From assembly GCA_009823505.1 (NCBI GenBank), contig VZQC01002915.1:2105962-2169961 (forward strand): 64,000 nucleotides of DNA. The letters are read 5' to 3'. Positions 20,935-31,280 of this stretch are shown here, in pieces. The position numbers and the translations under genes are program-made. How positions within the stretch are numbered: position 1 is the stretch's first letter; each line of letters begins with the position of its first letter. The notes under the pieces were generated by a model. The model did no database searches, was not told the origin of the DNA, and was given only the letters and a program-made list of their open reading frames with translations. The DNA is from Rhizomys pruinosus (Eukaryota > Chordata > Mammalia > Rodentia > Spalacidae).

Positions 20935-21580
20935 TACTTTTCTTACTGCTGTGACAAACATACCTGACAAAAGCAACTTAAGGGAGGCAGAACTTCTTTT
21001 GGCTCACAGTTCGAGGGAACAGTTCATTATGGCAGGGGGAGCTGTGGCAGTGTGAGATTGAGGCAGCTGGTCACACTGCATCTACAGCCAGGAGGACATG
21101 AACTTGGGGCAGCTGGTCACACTGCATCTACAGCCAGGAGGACATGAACTTGGGGCAGCTGATCACACTGTTCTACAGCCAGGAGGACATGAACTTGGGG
21201 CAGCTGGTCACACTGCATCTATAGCCAGGAGGACATGACCTTGGGGCAGCTGGTCACACTGCGTCTACACCCAGGAGGACATGAACTTGGGGCAGCTGGT
21301 CACACTGCATCTGTAGCCAGGAGGACATGAACTTGGGGCAGCTGGTCATACTGCATCTGTAGCCAGGAGGACATGAACTTGGGCGCTCAGCACACTTTCT
21401 CTCTTTTACTTAGTTGGGGACCCCAGTCCATGGGATGCTGCAGCTTACAGTTAGGCTGGGTTTTCCCCCCTCCCTTAACCCAATCTTGAGATTCCCTCAG
21501 ACATGTTCCAAGGTTTGTTTCCTAAGTGATTCCAGAGCTTGTCAAGCTGACAACATTAACCATAACAGGAGTCTTCTGGA
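20935..21580. repeat. Rodent LTR-like repeat expanded by an internal minisatellite
   Basis: Starts acttttcttactgctgtgac and aaaagcaacttaagggaggc, then ttcattatggcaggggga; ends aagcttgtcaagctgac-like cttgtcaagctgacaacatt aaccataaca. The middle is replaced by seven copies of a 46-bp unit. Confidence 0.5.
21062..21382. repeat. 46-bp minisatellite, seven copies
   Basis: Units start with ggcagctggt at 21062, 21108, 21154, 21199, 21245, 21291 and 21337, and each ends in acatgaacttgg or a close variant. Copies are 45-46 nt and differ by few substitutions. Every unit has a CAGCTG E-box. The array lies inside an LTR-like repeat, 316 nt before the first Ig exon. Confidence 0.93.
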
Positions 21581-21697
21581 GGAAGTTGTGTTGGAGTTGT
21601 TGCTGGGCCAGGAAACAGATGCTACTCTCAGCCTTGGGACAGAGCTCCTCTAGGGAGTCTTACCTGTCTTCTTAACCCTGTTTCTCTCCACACTCAG

Positions 21698-21840
21698 ATC
21701 TTCCCGAGATCAGTGTGAGCCATGTCAACCTGACCGTCCGAGAGGGGGACAGTGCTGTGGTCACCTGCAATGGCTCTGGTTCCCCGCTGCCAGATGTTGA
21801 CTGGATAGTCACTGGGCTGCAGTCTATCAACACCCACCAG
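21698..21840 (+). CDS. NTRK3: NTRK3 exon, first Ig-like domain, N-terminal half (143 nt)
   Basis: This exon encodes the first half of the first Ig-like (I-set) domain of TrkC. After two bases completing Asp it reads LPEISVSHVNLTVREGDSAV, then VTCNGSGSPLPDVDWIVTGL and QSINTHQ, ending on a full codon. Landmarks are the B-strand Cys in VTCNGSG, the core Trp in DVDW, and sequons NLT and NGS. The acceptor is CACTCAG. The donor CAG|GTAGGC is the least canonical of the eight but has the invariant GT. Entry phase is 1 and exit phase 0. It pairs with the next exon to complete the domain. The residues DSAVV are a minor variation on what I remember as DNAVI or DNAVV in other mammals; this is from memory. 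Confidence 0.96.
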
Positions 21841-22232
21841 GTAGGCATCTGGGGACCAGACCCTCTCAGGGACCAATGAATGATTTTCCTTTGGTGACAA
21901 AAAGAGAGAAAATTGTAGTCTTGTCCTGCTAGGAAGCAACATGTAGACTTGGATTCTATCTAGCTTTAATATTTTGTAAATATTTCTATGTTATTTTTCC
22001 TGCTCAGTCCCTCTGTGCCTTCATTTCCTCATTTGTAAAATGTGCACAGTGTTACCATTAACCACCTAGTATTAATGTGAGGACCACCTGACCTATTTAC
22101 TACAGAGTGTCTGGATGTGGTCAGTGTGTTCTCAATAGAAAGACCCCTTTTACCATTATCTTTATTCCTGAAGATCTTTGAGCATTCCTTGTAGAAATGG
22201 GTTGGTGATTGTCTTCTGATTGGGGTTTTCAG
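21841..22232 (+). other. NTRK3 intron, 392 nt, inside the first Ig domain
   Basis: This short intron splits the first Ig-like domain (donor GTAGGC, acceptor GGTTTTCAG). It contains a MIR-like stretch around 21985-22040 with the motif cctcatttgtaaaatg. Nothing else is recognised. Confidence 0.85.
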
Positions 22233-22374
22233 ACCAATCTGAACTGGACCAACGTACATGCCATCAACTTGACGCTGGTGAATGTGACGAGTGAGGACAA
22301 TGGTTTCACCCTGACGTGCATTGCGGAGAATGTGGTGGGCATGAGCAATGCCAGCGTTGCTCTCACTGTTTACT
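22233..22374 (+). CDS. NTRK3: NTRK3 exon, first Ig-like domain, C-terminal half (142 nt)
   Basis: This exon completes the first Ig-like domain. It starts in phase 0 and reads TNLNWTNVHAINLTLVNVTS, then EDNGFTLTCIAENVVGMSNA and SVALTVY (the last codon shared with the next exon), leaving phase 1. The D-x-G-x-[FY]-x-C signature of the Ig F strand appears as DNGFTLTC, and this Cys pairs with the one in the preceding exon. Sequons NWT, NLT, NVT and NAS make this the most heavily glycosylatable exon of the set. The acceptor is TTTTCAG and the donor is TACT|GTAAGT. Confidence 0.96.
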
Positions 22375-22859
22375 GTAAGTGCATGTCATCACAGAGGGCA
22401 GCAGGGTACCAGAAGGAGGCGGCTCAGGAAGCTGGGACCAGGGCAGAGGCATTGCTAGGGTGATCTAGAGCTTTGACCCCAGTCTGCAGACAGGGTCAGA
22501 AAAGCTGTCATAAAAGCAGGACTGAGAAATAAGTCTTTGGACAATAAACCCAAGAAAGGACGTCCTTGCCTCTCAGAGGATGGTATACCTAATTCAACAC
22601 TATTTTAAAGACTCTCTTAAGTTGGCCTGTTCTGCTTTTTGAAGCCCCTGAAGGGTTTCAGAAGGGAACCTCTGGCTAAGACAGATCCAGGAAACTTGAA
22701 GACAGACAGACATCTCTTTCCCCTCTCTTGGCTGGTCGGGGGGACTTCTCTCAGCCTTTTCAGAGCAGGGTGGGGAAGAAGTGAGATTCCCATTCCACTT
22801 CCTAAAACGTTGCCTAGGAGACTCTGTGCCCTGGATGTCAGCTTATTTCTCCCTCACAG
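22375..22859 (+). other. NTRK3 intron, 485 nt, between the Ig domains
   Basis: The donor is GTAAGT and the acceptor is TCCCTCACAG. No repeat family or other feature is recognised within it. Confidence 0.85.
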
Positions 22860-23156
22860 ATCCCCCGAGAGTGGTGAGCCTGGTGGAACCCGAGGTGCGC
22901 CTGGAACACTGCATTGAGTTTGTAGTGCGTGGTAACCCGACACCCACACTGCACTGGCTGTACAATGGGCAGCCTCTGCGAGAGTCCAAGATCATTCACA
23001 TGGACTACTATCAGGAGGGTGAGGTCTCCGAGGGCTGCCTGCTCTTCAACAAGCCCACCCACTACAATAATGGAAACTACACCCTCATTGCCAAGAATGC
23101 CCTGGGCACAGCCAACCAGACAATCAATGGCCACTTCCTTAAGGAACCCTTTCCAG
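22860..23156 (+). CDS. NTRK3: NTRK3 exon, second Ig-like domain, neurotrophin-3 binding (297 nt)
   Basis: This 297-nt exon carries the whole membrane-proximal Ig-like domain, which in Trk receptors is the main neurotrophin contact (family knowledge). It reads YPPRVVSLVEPEVRLEHCIE, FVVRGNPTPTLHWLYNGQPL, RESKIIHMDYYQEGEVSEGC, LLFNKPTHYNNGNYTLIAKN and ALGTANQTINGHFLKEPFP. The F-strand Cys of a normal Ig fold is replaced by Leu (NYTLIAKN). Instead Cys in LEHC and SEGC are present, as expected for the surface disulphide of Trk domain 5. The core Trp is in TLHW; sequons are NYT and NQT. Both boundaries are phase 1, making it a symmetric domain cassette. Acceptor CCTCACAG, donor CCAG|GTGAGC. A 153-codon open frame on the opposite strand is a shadow of this exon. 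Confidence 0.97.
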
Positions 23157-23399
23157 GTGAGCTGGAATGTGTACACTCTCCCTCTGGGAGTTGGGGGACA
23201 GGTGGCATTTTGAGAAACCAAGCAGCACTGATGGTCATAGTTACCTAAGTAACTGAGCTCACACCAGGACAGGGGTGGCCTCCATCTGCTCCTGTGCAAA
23301 GTGGGATAGTTTCTGTTTTCCGTAGCTGTCTCTGCAAACTCCAGGATCCCTCATAAATTCCCAGTGTGCATATAAAGACATCCCGTGTTTTAGTAGAGA

Positions 23400-23610
23400 A
23401 AGCAGGAAATTTAGAGGTAGCTGATAGTGGTGGGGAATCTTGATCCAGCTCTTTGCTTTCTAGAAAATGTTGGACTTGACAGTTTTTCTAAGCTTCAGTT
23501 TCCTCAGCTGTGAAGCGGGCATGAATGCATTGCTTTCCTAAGAGTCTTACGGCTTCTGAATGAGTTAACATATAGGCTTTAGCATGTGTAACAGGGTTTG
23601 GTATGTGATG
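23400..23610 (+). repeat. MIR SINE
   Basis: cttcagtttcctcagctgtg, aagcgggcatgaatgc and gaatgagttaacatataggc follow the sense MIR order. Confidence 0.6.
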
Positions 23611-24543
23611 ATAGTCCAGAGACTCTCCACTGCAGTGAACGCAGAGCCAGTCCAGGTCAGCCTCGCGTTTAACAGATCACGTCTCAAATCTTGTCCTGCT
23701 GATTACCAGCAAGGCTCGCCTTGGCCTGTCCTCCAGGGATGGAGTTTCAGGGATGGGCTCCTTTCTGCTCTTGTCCCATGGCTAATGTCACTGGGGCTAA
23801 TAATTGAAGCAATGGAAGAACTTTGAATTTAGGGAGATGATTCTGCCTTTTTGGTCTGCCCAAATACCTTCCGGAAGCTGGAGAAGCAGAACAGCCCAAT
23901 TTTGGATTTGGCGAAGATAGCCGATTGCATCATTTCTTGATGGGCTCTGCAGCTGATGCATTTCTGTCCATGAATCTGTGTCTCTTTGCTGACTTTCGTG
24001 ATTTGTGCTGGGAACAGACTGGGTGACTTCTTGGTCTTTAATCCTCAGAAATCAGGGGTTCATAGGGATAAAGAGAAGTGCAAGAGGCTGGTATCGTGCA
24101 CGTACAAAGTGGGGAGCACCGAGCAGTAGCAGCATGTGGTGTCTGTTTGGAGGAAGCTGACTTCACAGCTACAGATAACCATGGGGTAGTGGCTCTGAGA
24201 GGAGAGCCAAGGCCCCGCGAGTGACACGAGAAATGGGGCTATGTGCGGTCCCACAGATTTGCCATTGAGGTCCAGGGAATGATGGAGCCATTTCTCAGAA
24301 AGACTTGAGAAAGGGCTGTTTGAGACCTTGACAATCTCATAGTCTCTGACCTTTTCACCAACACCCCAGTGTGCCCAGAAAGAGGCCTCACTTCCCACCA
24401 CAGGCCATGGTGGGCTCTTTTTTGACTGGGAGAAAAGCCTTAGTATGCATTGTGATAGCAGCGACTTTTGAATATGGAGATAATGTGCTCTCATGAGCCT
24501 TCTAATTAGAGGATCTATTCTGTTTTTAAAGAAGAGAGTGTCT

Positions 24544-24785
24544 GGGCTGGAGAGATGGCCTAGCGGTTAAGAGCGCTGACCGCTCTTACAAAGGACCCGG
24601 GTTCGATTCCCAGCACCCACATGGCGGCCGAGAACCGTCTGAAACTCCAATTCCAGGAGAACTCCAGTTCCAGGGGAATCCGAGACCCTCTTCTGACCTC
24701 CGCGGCATTGCACGACACGGGTGCACAGATCTGCATGCAGACAGTACATTCATACACATACAGAAATGAATAAAAAAAAAAAAAA
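24544..24785 (+). repeat. Young B2 SINE with perfect target duplication
   Basis: A full-length B2 (gggctggagagatggcctag … tgaataaaaaaa) flanked by the perfect repeat aaagaagagagtgtc (24528-24542 region and 24786-24800). It is close to consensus and so among the youngest insertions here. It carries an internal tandem duplication of about 17 nt (aactccaattccaggag then aactccagttccagggg). Confidence 0.9.
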
Positions 24786-25824
24786 AAAGAAGAGAGTGTC
24801 CACATCATGATGGGTACAGTGAGGTGTCCTGAAGCAGTGTTTCTATTTCCAAAGGGAAGCATTTGGGTTGTGGAGAGAGCTCTAGAATATTCAGGAGGGG
24901 AATAAACCACTTAAGCCCCTTTCCCCGGAAAGTGTCCTGCAAGCTACACAGTAGCAAGGGCCGTGGATGCTGGGATGCACAGAGCCTGTTTTACCTTTTC
25001 TCCTTCCAGAAAGTACTTCTCGGCACCCTGTCATGTAGACACAGCCTCTGCCCCTCTCATAGTCACCAGAGTTGGTTGTTAAACCTCCTCAGATTTGGTT
25101 TTCATGTTCCTGGACAAGAAGTATCAGCATAACCTGGGAATTAGCCAAAATGAAAATTCTCAAGCTCTTTCAGTAATCCTGATGGGTTCTAGGATGGGTC
25201 TTTTCATGCCCTAGGTGACTTTTGCATTCTTTCCTTTGCAATCAGCTACCATTGTCATTTGGTGACAATTCAGCTCCAGGAGGGAGGGAGGGTGAAGTCC
25301 AAGAGAAGTTGGAAAAGAAAGCAGTACACCAGTACACGGGAGGATGCTTCTACAGTCTGTCCCCATCAAGGCTAGGAGATCTTATTCAGACCTTTACTTG
25401 TTTTATAAACCTTTGCATTAAAGGAATTGGTGGATGATAAAAGGGCATTGATGGGAAAAGATGGGCCAGTCTTGTCTAGTGACAAGAAGTCTCAGTGTCT
25501 AGAAGAGCAAATTATCTGTGAAAGTAATCAGGGATATGCTACAACTCTCTAAGCTCAAACTTGCATTGCCTGGGCACTGGATACAAAGGCAGACTATGGA
25601 TCCTGCACTTTTCTTTTTGGCCTAAGGGGTTTAGAGATGTCATATTTATCACGTGAATGCCTTTCTTACACCCAAGTGAGAAACAACTCTGTTATCAAAA
25701 GCCAGAACTCTGAAATCAGACAGTCTTAGGGATAAGTCTCATCTGTGGTCCTCCAAGAAAGGTGGCCCGGCTCCTAGAATGGTGCTTAGCATATGAAGAA
25801 TGTTCAGGGAAAGGTGATCACTAC

Positions 25825-25945
25825 TTGATGCCTCTGTTTCTCCATCTGTGAAATGGGAATGATCACATTGGCTCCTGCCTAGGTCACCATGAAGATCAAA
25901 TGAAGTCATTTTTGCCTGGTACTCAGCAAATAAAAAACTTAATTA
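25825..25945 (+). repeat. MIR SINE fragment
   Basis: ctctgtttctccatctgtga followed by aatgggaatgatcac and gaagatcaaatgaagtcatt is a clear sense MIR core and tail. Confidence 0.65.
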
Positions 25946-26189
25946 CTATTGGCTCTTGTTAAGGTTTCAGGGATGCAGAGATGAGAATACAGGAGTTCTA
26001 GAACAGTAGTCATTCTATGACCCTGGTTGGCCACATGGAGATAAAGTCCTATGAGCTCCTGGGACCTTGCTCATATGAACCTCCAACAATGGTGTCAGAA
26101 CACCCAAGACCTTTGCAAACTCAGACAGACAAAAACCCAGCACAGAACTGTAGAATTATTACAGGTATTTTTAAAGGCAGGCTAAGGTA

Positions 26190-26285
26190 GTCAGCATGGA
26201 GCCAGAAGACCAGAATGTAAGTTTTCACTTAATTAGTTGTCAGTGTGTGACCTAGGACAGATTACTTAACTTGCCTTTTCCGCAG
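26190..26285 (+). repeat. MIR SINE fragment
   Basis: agtgtgtgacctaggacaga followed by ttacttaacttgcc matches the sense MIR core. Confidence 0.55.
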
Positions 26286-26290
26286 TGGTT

Positions 26291-26660
26291 GTCATGAAGG
26301 GTTTGGTAGATGGCGGTAACAGGGGGTAGCAGTGTTTGCTCTGCAAACATGAGGACCTGAGTCCCTATTCCCAGCAGCCATGTAAAAAGTCAGGGATAAC
26401 TGCACATGCTTGTAACCCCAGCTTTGGGGGAAAGAGAGGCTGAAAGCTAGTTGGCCAGTCATCCTAGCTGAAATGCCAAGCTTCCTGTGCAGGAAGAGAT
26501 CTTGTTTCAAGACAATAAGGTGGAGAGTGATAGAGGAAGACACCAGACATCCTTCTTTGACCTCCACATGTACACACATTGCTGTGCTCTCAACACACAG
26601 ACGCATAGAGACATATGCAGATACACATAGAGACAGACAGACAGATACACACACACACAG
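26291..26660 (+). repeat. B4/RSINE1 SINE with CA tail
   Basis: gcaaacatgaggacctgagt, tgcacatgcttgtaacccca, gatcttgtttcaagacaata, aggtggagagtgatagagga and tgacctccacatgtacacac follow the B4/RSINE1 order and end in a CA-rich tail. Confidence 0.7.
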
Positions 26661-27424
26661 TGGTGAATATTAATCCAGGACTATAGAAAGCATATGCATT
26701 TCCTTCTCCTAGCCTGTGGTCAGAAGGAGGGCCATGCCCAGTATTATCCATTCCAGTGCGAATTTTCAAGTCCCTGCCAAGGTTAAAGAGCAGCTAAATG
26801 TGCCTCCCTGATCCAAAGCTCACGTGCCGCCTGGATGTATACGTGCTGCCTGGCTTCAGCAAAGGAGTTACCCATTCACAGGCTGCTTTGAGATTATAGA
26901 ATTTACAGGCTTGGCCAAAATATTTGGCTGCTGGGAGAATATTCTCTAGTAAATGGGAGCCTGATGAGAAATATAAAATAAATGGATTTTGTTGATAGCT
27001 CTGGCTTCTCTTTCTTCTCGGGCTCTACAGCTGAAGTTAAATCTCTCATCTCCCCCCTTATCCCCTAAGTCAGCTTTCTCCCATGGTTACACAGAATAGG
27101 GAACAAAGCAGCAACCAGACAACAGTGCATTTACTGTAAATGGGCCTTTTCTGAAGGACTCCACAGAAAGCATCCTATTTACCATAGACAGTTAAAGGAG
27201 AATGTCTGCTAGTTCATACTTAATATACCTGTGGCTACATTGTCTGAGAGGGCTTAGCCAAGGGTTTGGTACATGGAAGGCCACAGTGAATGAGCAGATG
27301 AGTGAATGATTTGTTCCTGTGTTTCAGGGCACAGCAGACTTGTGGCAATAGGCAGTGTCATGATGGAGCTGTTCCCAAAGGCACTAGCAATGTTGTCATC
27401 ACTTGAGAATGTAGGGATGCAAAA

Positions 27425-27590
27425 GCTCAGGGCTGAGATTGTAGCTCAGGTCTTACTTATGTAATATACCAGTGACAGGCCAGAGTTCTTGCCTAGCAAG
27501 TGTGAGACCCTGGATTCCATCTCCAAAATCACAAAAATTGCACACATACACACACACACTTATGGATGCATACACACACATGCACGCATG
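27425..27590 (+). repeat. ID-like SINE with CA tail
   Basis: gctgagattgtagctcaggt, then ttgcctagcaagtgtgagac and cctggattccatctccaaaa is an ID-type tRNA-derived element, followed by a CA-rich tract. Confidence 0.6.
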
Positions 27591-27729
27591 CACGTAGGAA
27601 GTATTCTTGAGACTCAGACAAATATTCTGAGTAGAAACTCTGAGGTGAAGAATATTAGTTTTTGTCCAATTTTAAACTTTAAAAACCTTTTGCTTCATTT
27701 TGAGATCATTTGGCCTTTACAAAAAAATA

Positions 27730-28740
27730 CTACAAAACACTACAAAGAACTTTCTTCTAGCCTTCACCCAGCCTCCCCAGATGTGAATGTTTCCCTCAAC
27801 TACAAGTCCAGGACATGATCAAAATCAGGAAGTGGATCTCAGTCTAACAGTATTATCTAAGTGACAGACTTGATGGACATTTGAGCACTGGTCCCACCCA
27901 TGTCCTTTTGTTCCCTAGGGTCCCACCTAGGATTAGGCATTGTATTTAATTGATATATAACCCCAGTCTCTTTAAATCTGGGACAGTTCCTTAATGATTT
28001 TAGTCCTATTGAAGAATAGTCTCCAGCTAGTTTGCAGATTAGGATTAATCTGATTTATTTCTTCTTTAAAATTGATTCATTTTATTTTTCATGTATGAGT
28101 GTTTTCCCTACATTAATGATATATGCATGATATGCTCATGGAGGCCAGAGGAGGGGTCACAGCCATTGGAACTGGAGTTACGGATGATTGTTAGGTACCA
28201 TGTGAGTTCTGGGTCCTGAACCTAGATCCTCTGAAAGAGCAGCTGGTGCTTTTACCACTGGGCCATCTCTCTAGCCCTCATCTGACTTAGTTTCTATCAT
28301 TAAGTTTCAGTTATGCATTTTTTTGGCAAGAGCATCATGGGAGTATTTCTCCATCCCGTGGTACATCCTTTTGCGGATGGCGGAATGTTGGCATGGTTTG
28401 TCTCTGTGACATCAGCTTCATCACTTGGTCAAGATGCTATCTTCCACTTTCTTCCACTGCAAAGTAACTTATTTTGGACTGTGTAATTAAACAGGACAGG
28501 GAGTTGAGATAGCATAAATAACTTTTCTCCTCAGTTTTTCACACAATAATTTTAACATTCATTGATTTTTTTCCCGAAATAATTGTTGCTGTAGTATTGC
28601 CCAAATGGTAATTTTTTCCCATTTCTATCCTTCCTTTGTTGGTATTTTACTGTGAAGACAAGCTTTCCTTTCTTTCCCAGCTTATTTATTCACTTACGTA
28701 TTTTCATTAGAATGGACATGTGGATATGTTTATAATTTGT
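27730..28740. mobile_element. Ancient L1M-type LINE fragment, interrupted
   Basis: Phrases typical of an old mammalian L1 non-coding 3' region are present in order: ccaggacatgatcaaaatca, gcatttttttggcaagagca, tcatcacttggtcaagatgc, cactgcaaagtaacttattt and aataattgttgctgtagtat. A B3 SINE splits it at 28060-28278. The exact subfamily and orientation are uncertain. Confidence 0.55.
28060..28278 (-). repeat. B3 SINE inserted in the L1 fragment
   Basis: Antisense B3: tggaggccagaggaggggtc, ttggaactggagttacggat and ccatctctctagccc. Flanking atctgattta (before) and atctgactta (after) look like its target duplication. Confidence 0.75.
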
Positions 28741-28769
28741 GCATTTGTTGGCTAGATTTGCCATAGTAA

Positions 28770-29095
28770 AGTGGTATACACTGAGTAGCTTCAGCAACAC
28801 AAATCCATATTCCCATGCTTCTGGAGCTGAGAATGTTGTTGGCTTGGTTCTGTCCTTGGCTTGCAGTGCTGCCTTCTCCCTGAGTCTTTGCATGGTCTTC
28901 CCTTTGAACATGTCCATGTTCTAATCTCTTCTTATCAGGATACCAGTAGTATTGGTAGAAGCCAGCCCAGTAGCCTAATTTTCATTTCTATACCTGTTGA
29001 AGACCACACCTCTAAATAGAGGGACATTCTGAAGTACTAGGGATTAAAACCTCAATATATGGATTTTGAGACAACACAATTCAAACTATAACAAT
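28770..29095 (-). repeat. MLT1-like LTR fragment, antisense
   Basis: cttctggagctgagaatgtt, ctcttcttatcaggatacca and acaacacaattcaaactata follow an antisense MaLR/MLT1 LTR. Confidence 0.5.
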
Positions 29096-29813
29096 CCATG
29101 ACTGTCATTATTTTGTTGCTTAGATTATCCCACATTTCACCTGTGCATTAACTCATCTTCTCTTTCTAGAACCCATTATCTTGAATGCACTTCTTGTTCT
29201 CTAGAGACTCAAGCTCTCTCAGGCACATCTTACATTTTTCCTGTCCTCGTCCTGAAATAGCCCATTTCTTTAAGAAACTCTCATTCCTTTCATTGGAGAA
29301 TGGTACCAGTCACATTAAGATGATTCATTTCATGTGCTCAATTTGAGCAATGCTGCTAGAGTGGTTAAGAGCCCAGGCTTGGTTTAGAATAAACCTTTTT
29401 GCATCATATTTATGTACTGAGGGGAGGAATTTGATTTTAGGATTGCACCTGGACCCACTCAATGATGCTGTCCCATGCTCTGGACCCTGAAGGAAGGAAG
29501 GTTGTGGACAAGACTTTAGATCAGGGCTTAATTATAGGCTTCATAATGCAACTCATTTGGTTTCTGGTTCCCAAGTGGGCCTCCTCCTTTGAAGCCAGGA
29601 GCTTTATCTCTGACTCCTCCATCTGGAATAGCAGCAGTGTGGTGTGTGGGGAGGGTAATGTACCAAGAATTTCAGTGTGTCCCTTGCTGTGGGAATGGCG
29701 GATTGTAGTGAGTGGGAGCGGTCACAGCTATTCAGATGATGTACTATGATGTGTCTGATCTATTTTTTTATTATTACACTTGTTAATTACCTCTTTGTCC
29801 TTTTTTTCCCCAG

Positions 29814-29837
29814 AGAGCACAGATTTCTTTGACTTTG
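29814..29837 (+). CDS. NTRK3: NTRK3 microexon, ectodomain stalk (24 nt)
   Basis: This 24-nt exon encodes eight residues of the extracellular juxtamembrane stalk. Two bases complete Glu, then STDFFDF follows, and the last base starts the next Glu, giving ESTDFFDF after KEPFP. It is flanked by a strong acceptor (TTTTTTTCCCCAG) and a consensus donor (GTAAGT). Phases are 1-1, so skipping removes exactly eight codons and still gives Glu at the new junction. It is too short to be found by open-frame length; it is called because it supplies the phase needed between the Ig exon (ends phase 1) and the 65-nt exon (starts phase 1) and matches the acidic stalk known in rodent TrkC. Confidence 0.92.
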
Positions 29838-30047
29838 GTAAGTTTGCTTGGCTTTTGCTTTGAAACTCTTTTATCCTGAAAGTTTGGTGACTGTTGAGTC
29901 CAGACAGACCTCTTGCCTGTTCCATATCAAACTTAACCCCAATGGTAGCTGAGGGTATCTGGGTGAACTGTGAAAAGAAGAGTAGAAATACTGTTTGACT
30001 GGAGAAGTTCTGTGCCCACTTTTCTTGAGTAGTTGTCCTATACCATC

Positions 30048-30140
30048 TCTTCTCCCTCCCTTCCCCCTCTCTCCTCTCCTCCCTCCCTCCCTCCCTCCCT
30101 CCCTCTCTCCCTCCCTCCCTCCCTCCCTCCCTCCTTTCCC
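30048..30140. repeat. (CCCT)n array
   Basis: A run of CCCT units with a CTCTCC interruption, entirely pyrimidine on the coding strand. Confidence 0.95.
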
Positions 30141-31247
30141 TGCATGTGTTTTGCCATTGAGCTGTATTGGTACTTTGCCCCACTCAGGGAGTGTTCTAAG
30201 GTCTGACCATGTTATGGGTCTCCATGCCCAGATGGAAAGTGGCTGCAGCTGGTGATATGGGGTTTCCTGTGACTAGGTTGACACCTGCTGATCATATCAG
30301 TTGTTCCTACAGAGGAAATATGGAGCCTGTAGTATTTCCAATATTTCCCACCTGCCTTAAGAGACCAAGCATTTGACCAGAACCCACTTTGGGTAGAATC
30401 ATGATTCCTCATACACTAATGTGTCCTCTATGGAATCACTGAAGCTCAGTTTATAAGAGAGTTTGGGGTGGGGCAGATAATCCTCAAAGGAGTTGGGTTT
30501 TACTTCCCTTTCCTTTTCTTTCCCACATGGGAGTTGTGGCAGCAGTCATTACTATTTTCTCCCAATGTCTGGTCAGATAGTAGAGAAATCCTGTTTAGGG
30601 ACACCCTGGCCATTTGGCACCTATGTAAATGCCTGTTTGTGCCTCCTTTAGTTGTTCTTGGTCTCATAATCTTATACTCCTACAGGTGTCCCTCCAGAGA
30701 GTTCAGAACTGGGGCCATTCTGTGCAAGTAGTCACAGTAGAGAGTGACACTTGGAGTGCTTCTTGGCCCAGTGACTGCTGTTTAGTGCGAACTGCCATTG
30801 TGTTCTACGTCAGTCTAAGGGGAATGGACAGTGGGCTCTTCATGAGGACATAAATCTAGATTTTACTGAGGATTAAAGAGAGAAAGAGGAAAGGAATGGG
30901 ACAGGAAGGGAAAGGAAGAGAAATACTTTAAGCAAGGGGTAGCAGGAAGCCAGCGACAGCTGCCGCCACTGGTAAAATCTGCCTGGACTGTCCCCGAGCA
31001 GGCTCCCAAGCTGTGTTCTTCATTCCTGTCCTGTAGCTAATGGTGCATATTGCCTGGATTACCATGTGTTCTCTGGGCTGTGGGCAGGAGGTGGGAATGC
31101 AGGTCTTCATTCTTTTGACATTTTCTGTTGATCCATAACATGAGACAGTAGCCACACAGACCAAGCCTCTGCCCTGGTGTCCAAGGATTGGCCAGGCCCT
31201 GTAGCTGGTCCTCCCAGGGCCAGTAACATAACTGCCCCCTTTTTGTG

Positions 31248-31270
31248 TTTTTTTTTTTTTTTTTTTTTTT
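31248..31270 (+). promoter_or_regulatory. T23 run within a splice acceptor
   Basis: Twenty-three T residues followed by CTTTTTCTAG form the polypyrimidine tract of the exon at 31281. Mononucleotide runs of this length are usually variable in length. Confidence 0.85.
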
Positions 31271-31280
31271 CTTTTTCTAG

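Larger units (their letters stand above)
20285..21697 (+). other. NTRK3 intron, 1.4 kb, with minisatellite
   Basis: This intron separates the LRR cap exon from the first Ig exon (donor GTGAGT, acceptor CACTCAG). It holds a long (CA)n tract at 20762-20834 and a MaLR-like rodent LTR piece at about 20935-21580, inside which a 46-bp unit has been amplified seven times (21062-21382). The first 450 bases show nothing I can name. Confidence 0.85.
23157..29813 (+). other. NTRK3 intron, 6.7 kb
   Basis: This intron holds MIR fragments, a young B2 SINE with perfect target-site duplication (24544-24785), a B4 copy, an ID-like element, an old L1M-type LINE stretch interrupted by a B3 SINE (27730-28740), and an MLT1-like LTR (28770-29095). 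The stretches 24800-25670, 26700-27400 and 29100-29760 show nothing I can name. Donor GTGAGC, acceptor TTTTTTTCCCCAG. Confidence 0.85.
29838..31280 (+). other. NTRK3 intron, 1.4 kb
   Basis: It contains a (CCCT)n polypyrimidine array (30048-30140) and ends in a 23-T run within the acceptor of the next exon. No interspersed repeat is recognised in 30150-31240. Donor GTAAGT, acceptor CTTTTTCTAG. Confidence 0.85.

Noticed and set aside
21062..21382. Regular spacing of repeats suggestive of a CRISPR array
   Set aside because: The units are contiguous 46-nt tandem copies without unique spacers, in vertebrate intronic DNA.
22838..23299. 153-codon open frame antisense to the second Ig exon
   Set aside because: Shadow of a conserved coding exon; no independent evidence of a gene.
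24060..24494. 144-codon open frame on the minus strand
   Set aside because: No recognisable domain, no homology that I can name, and it lies in intronic sequence next to a SINE.
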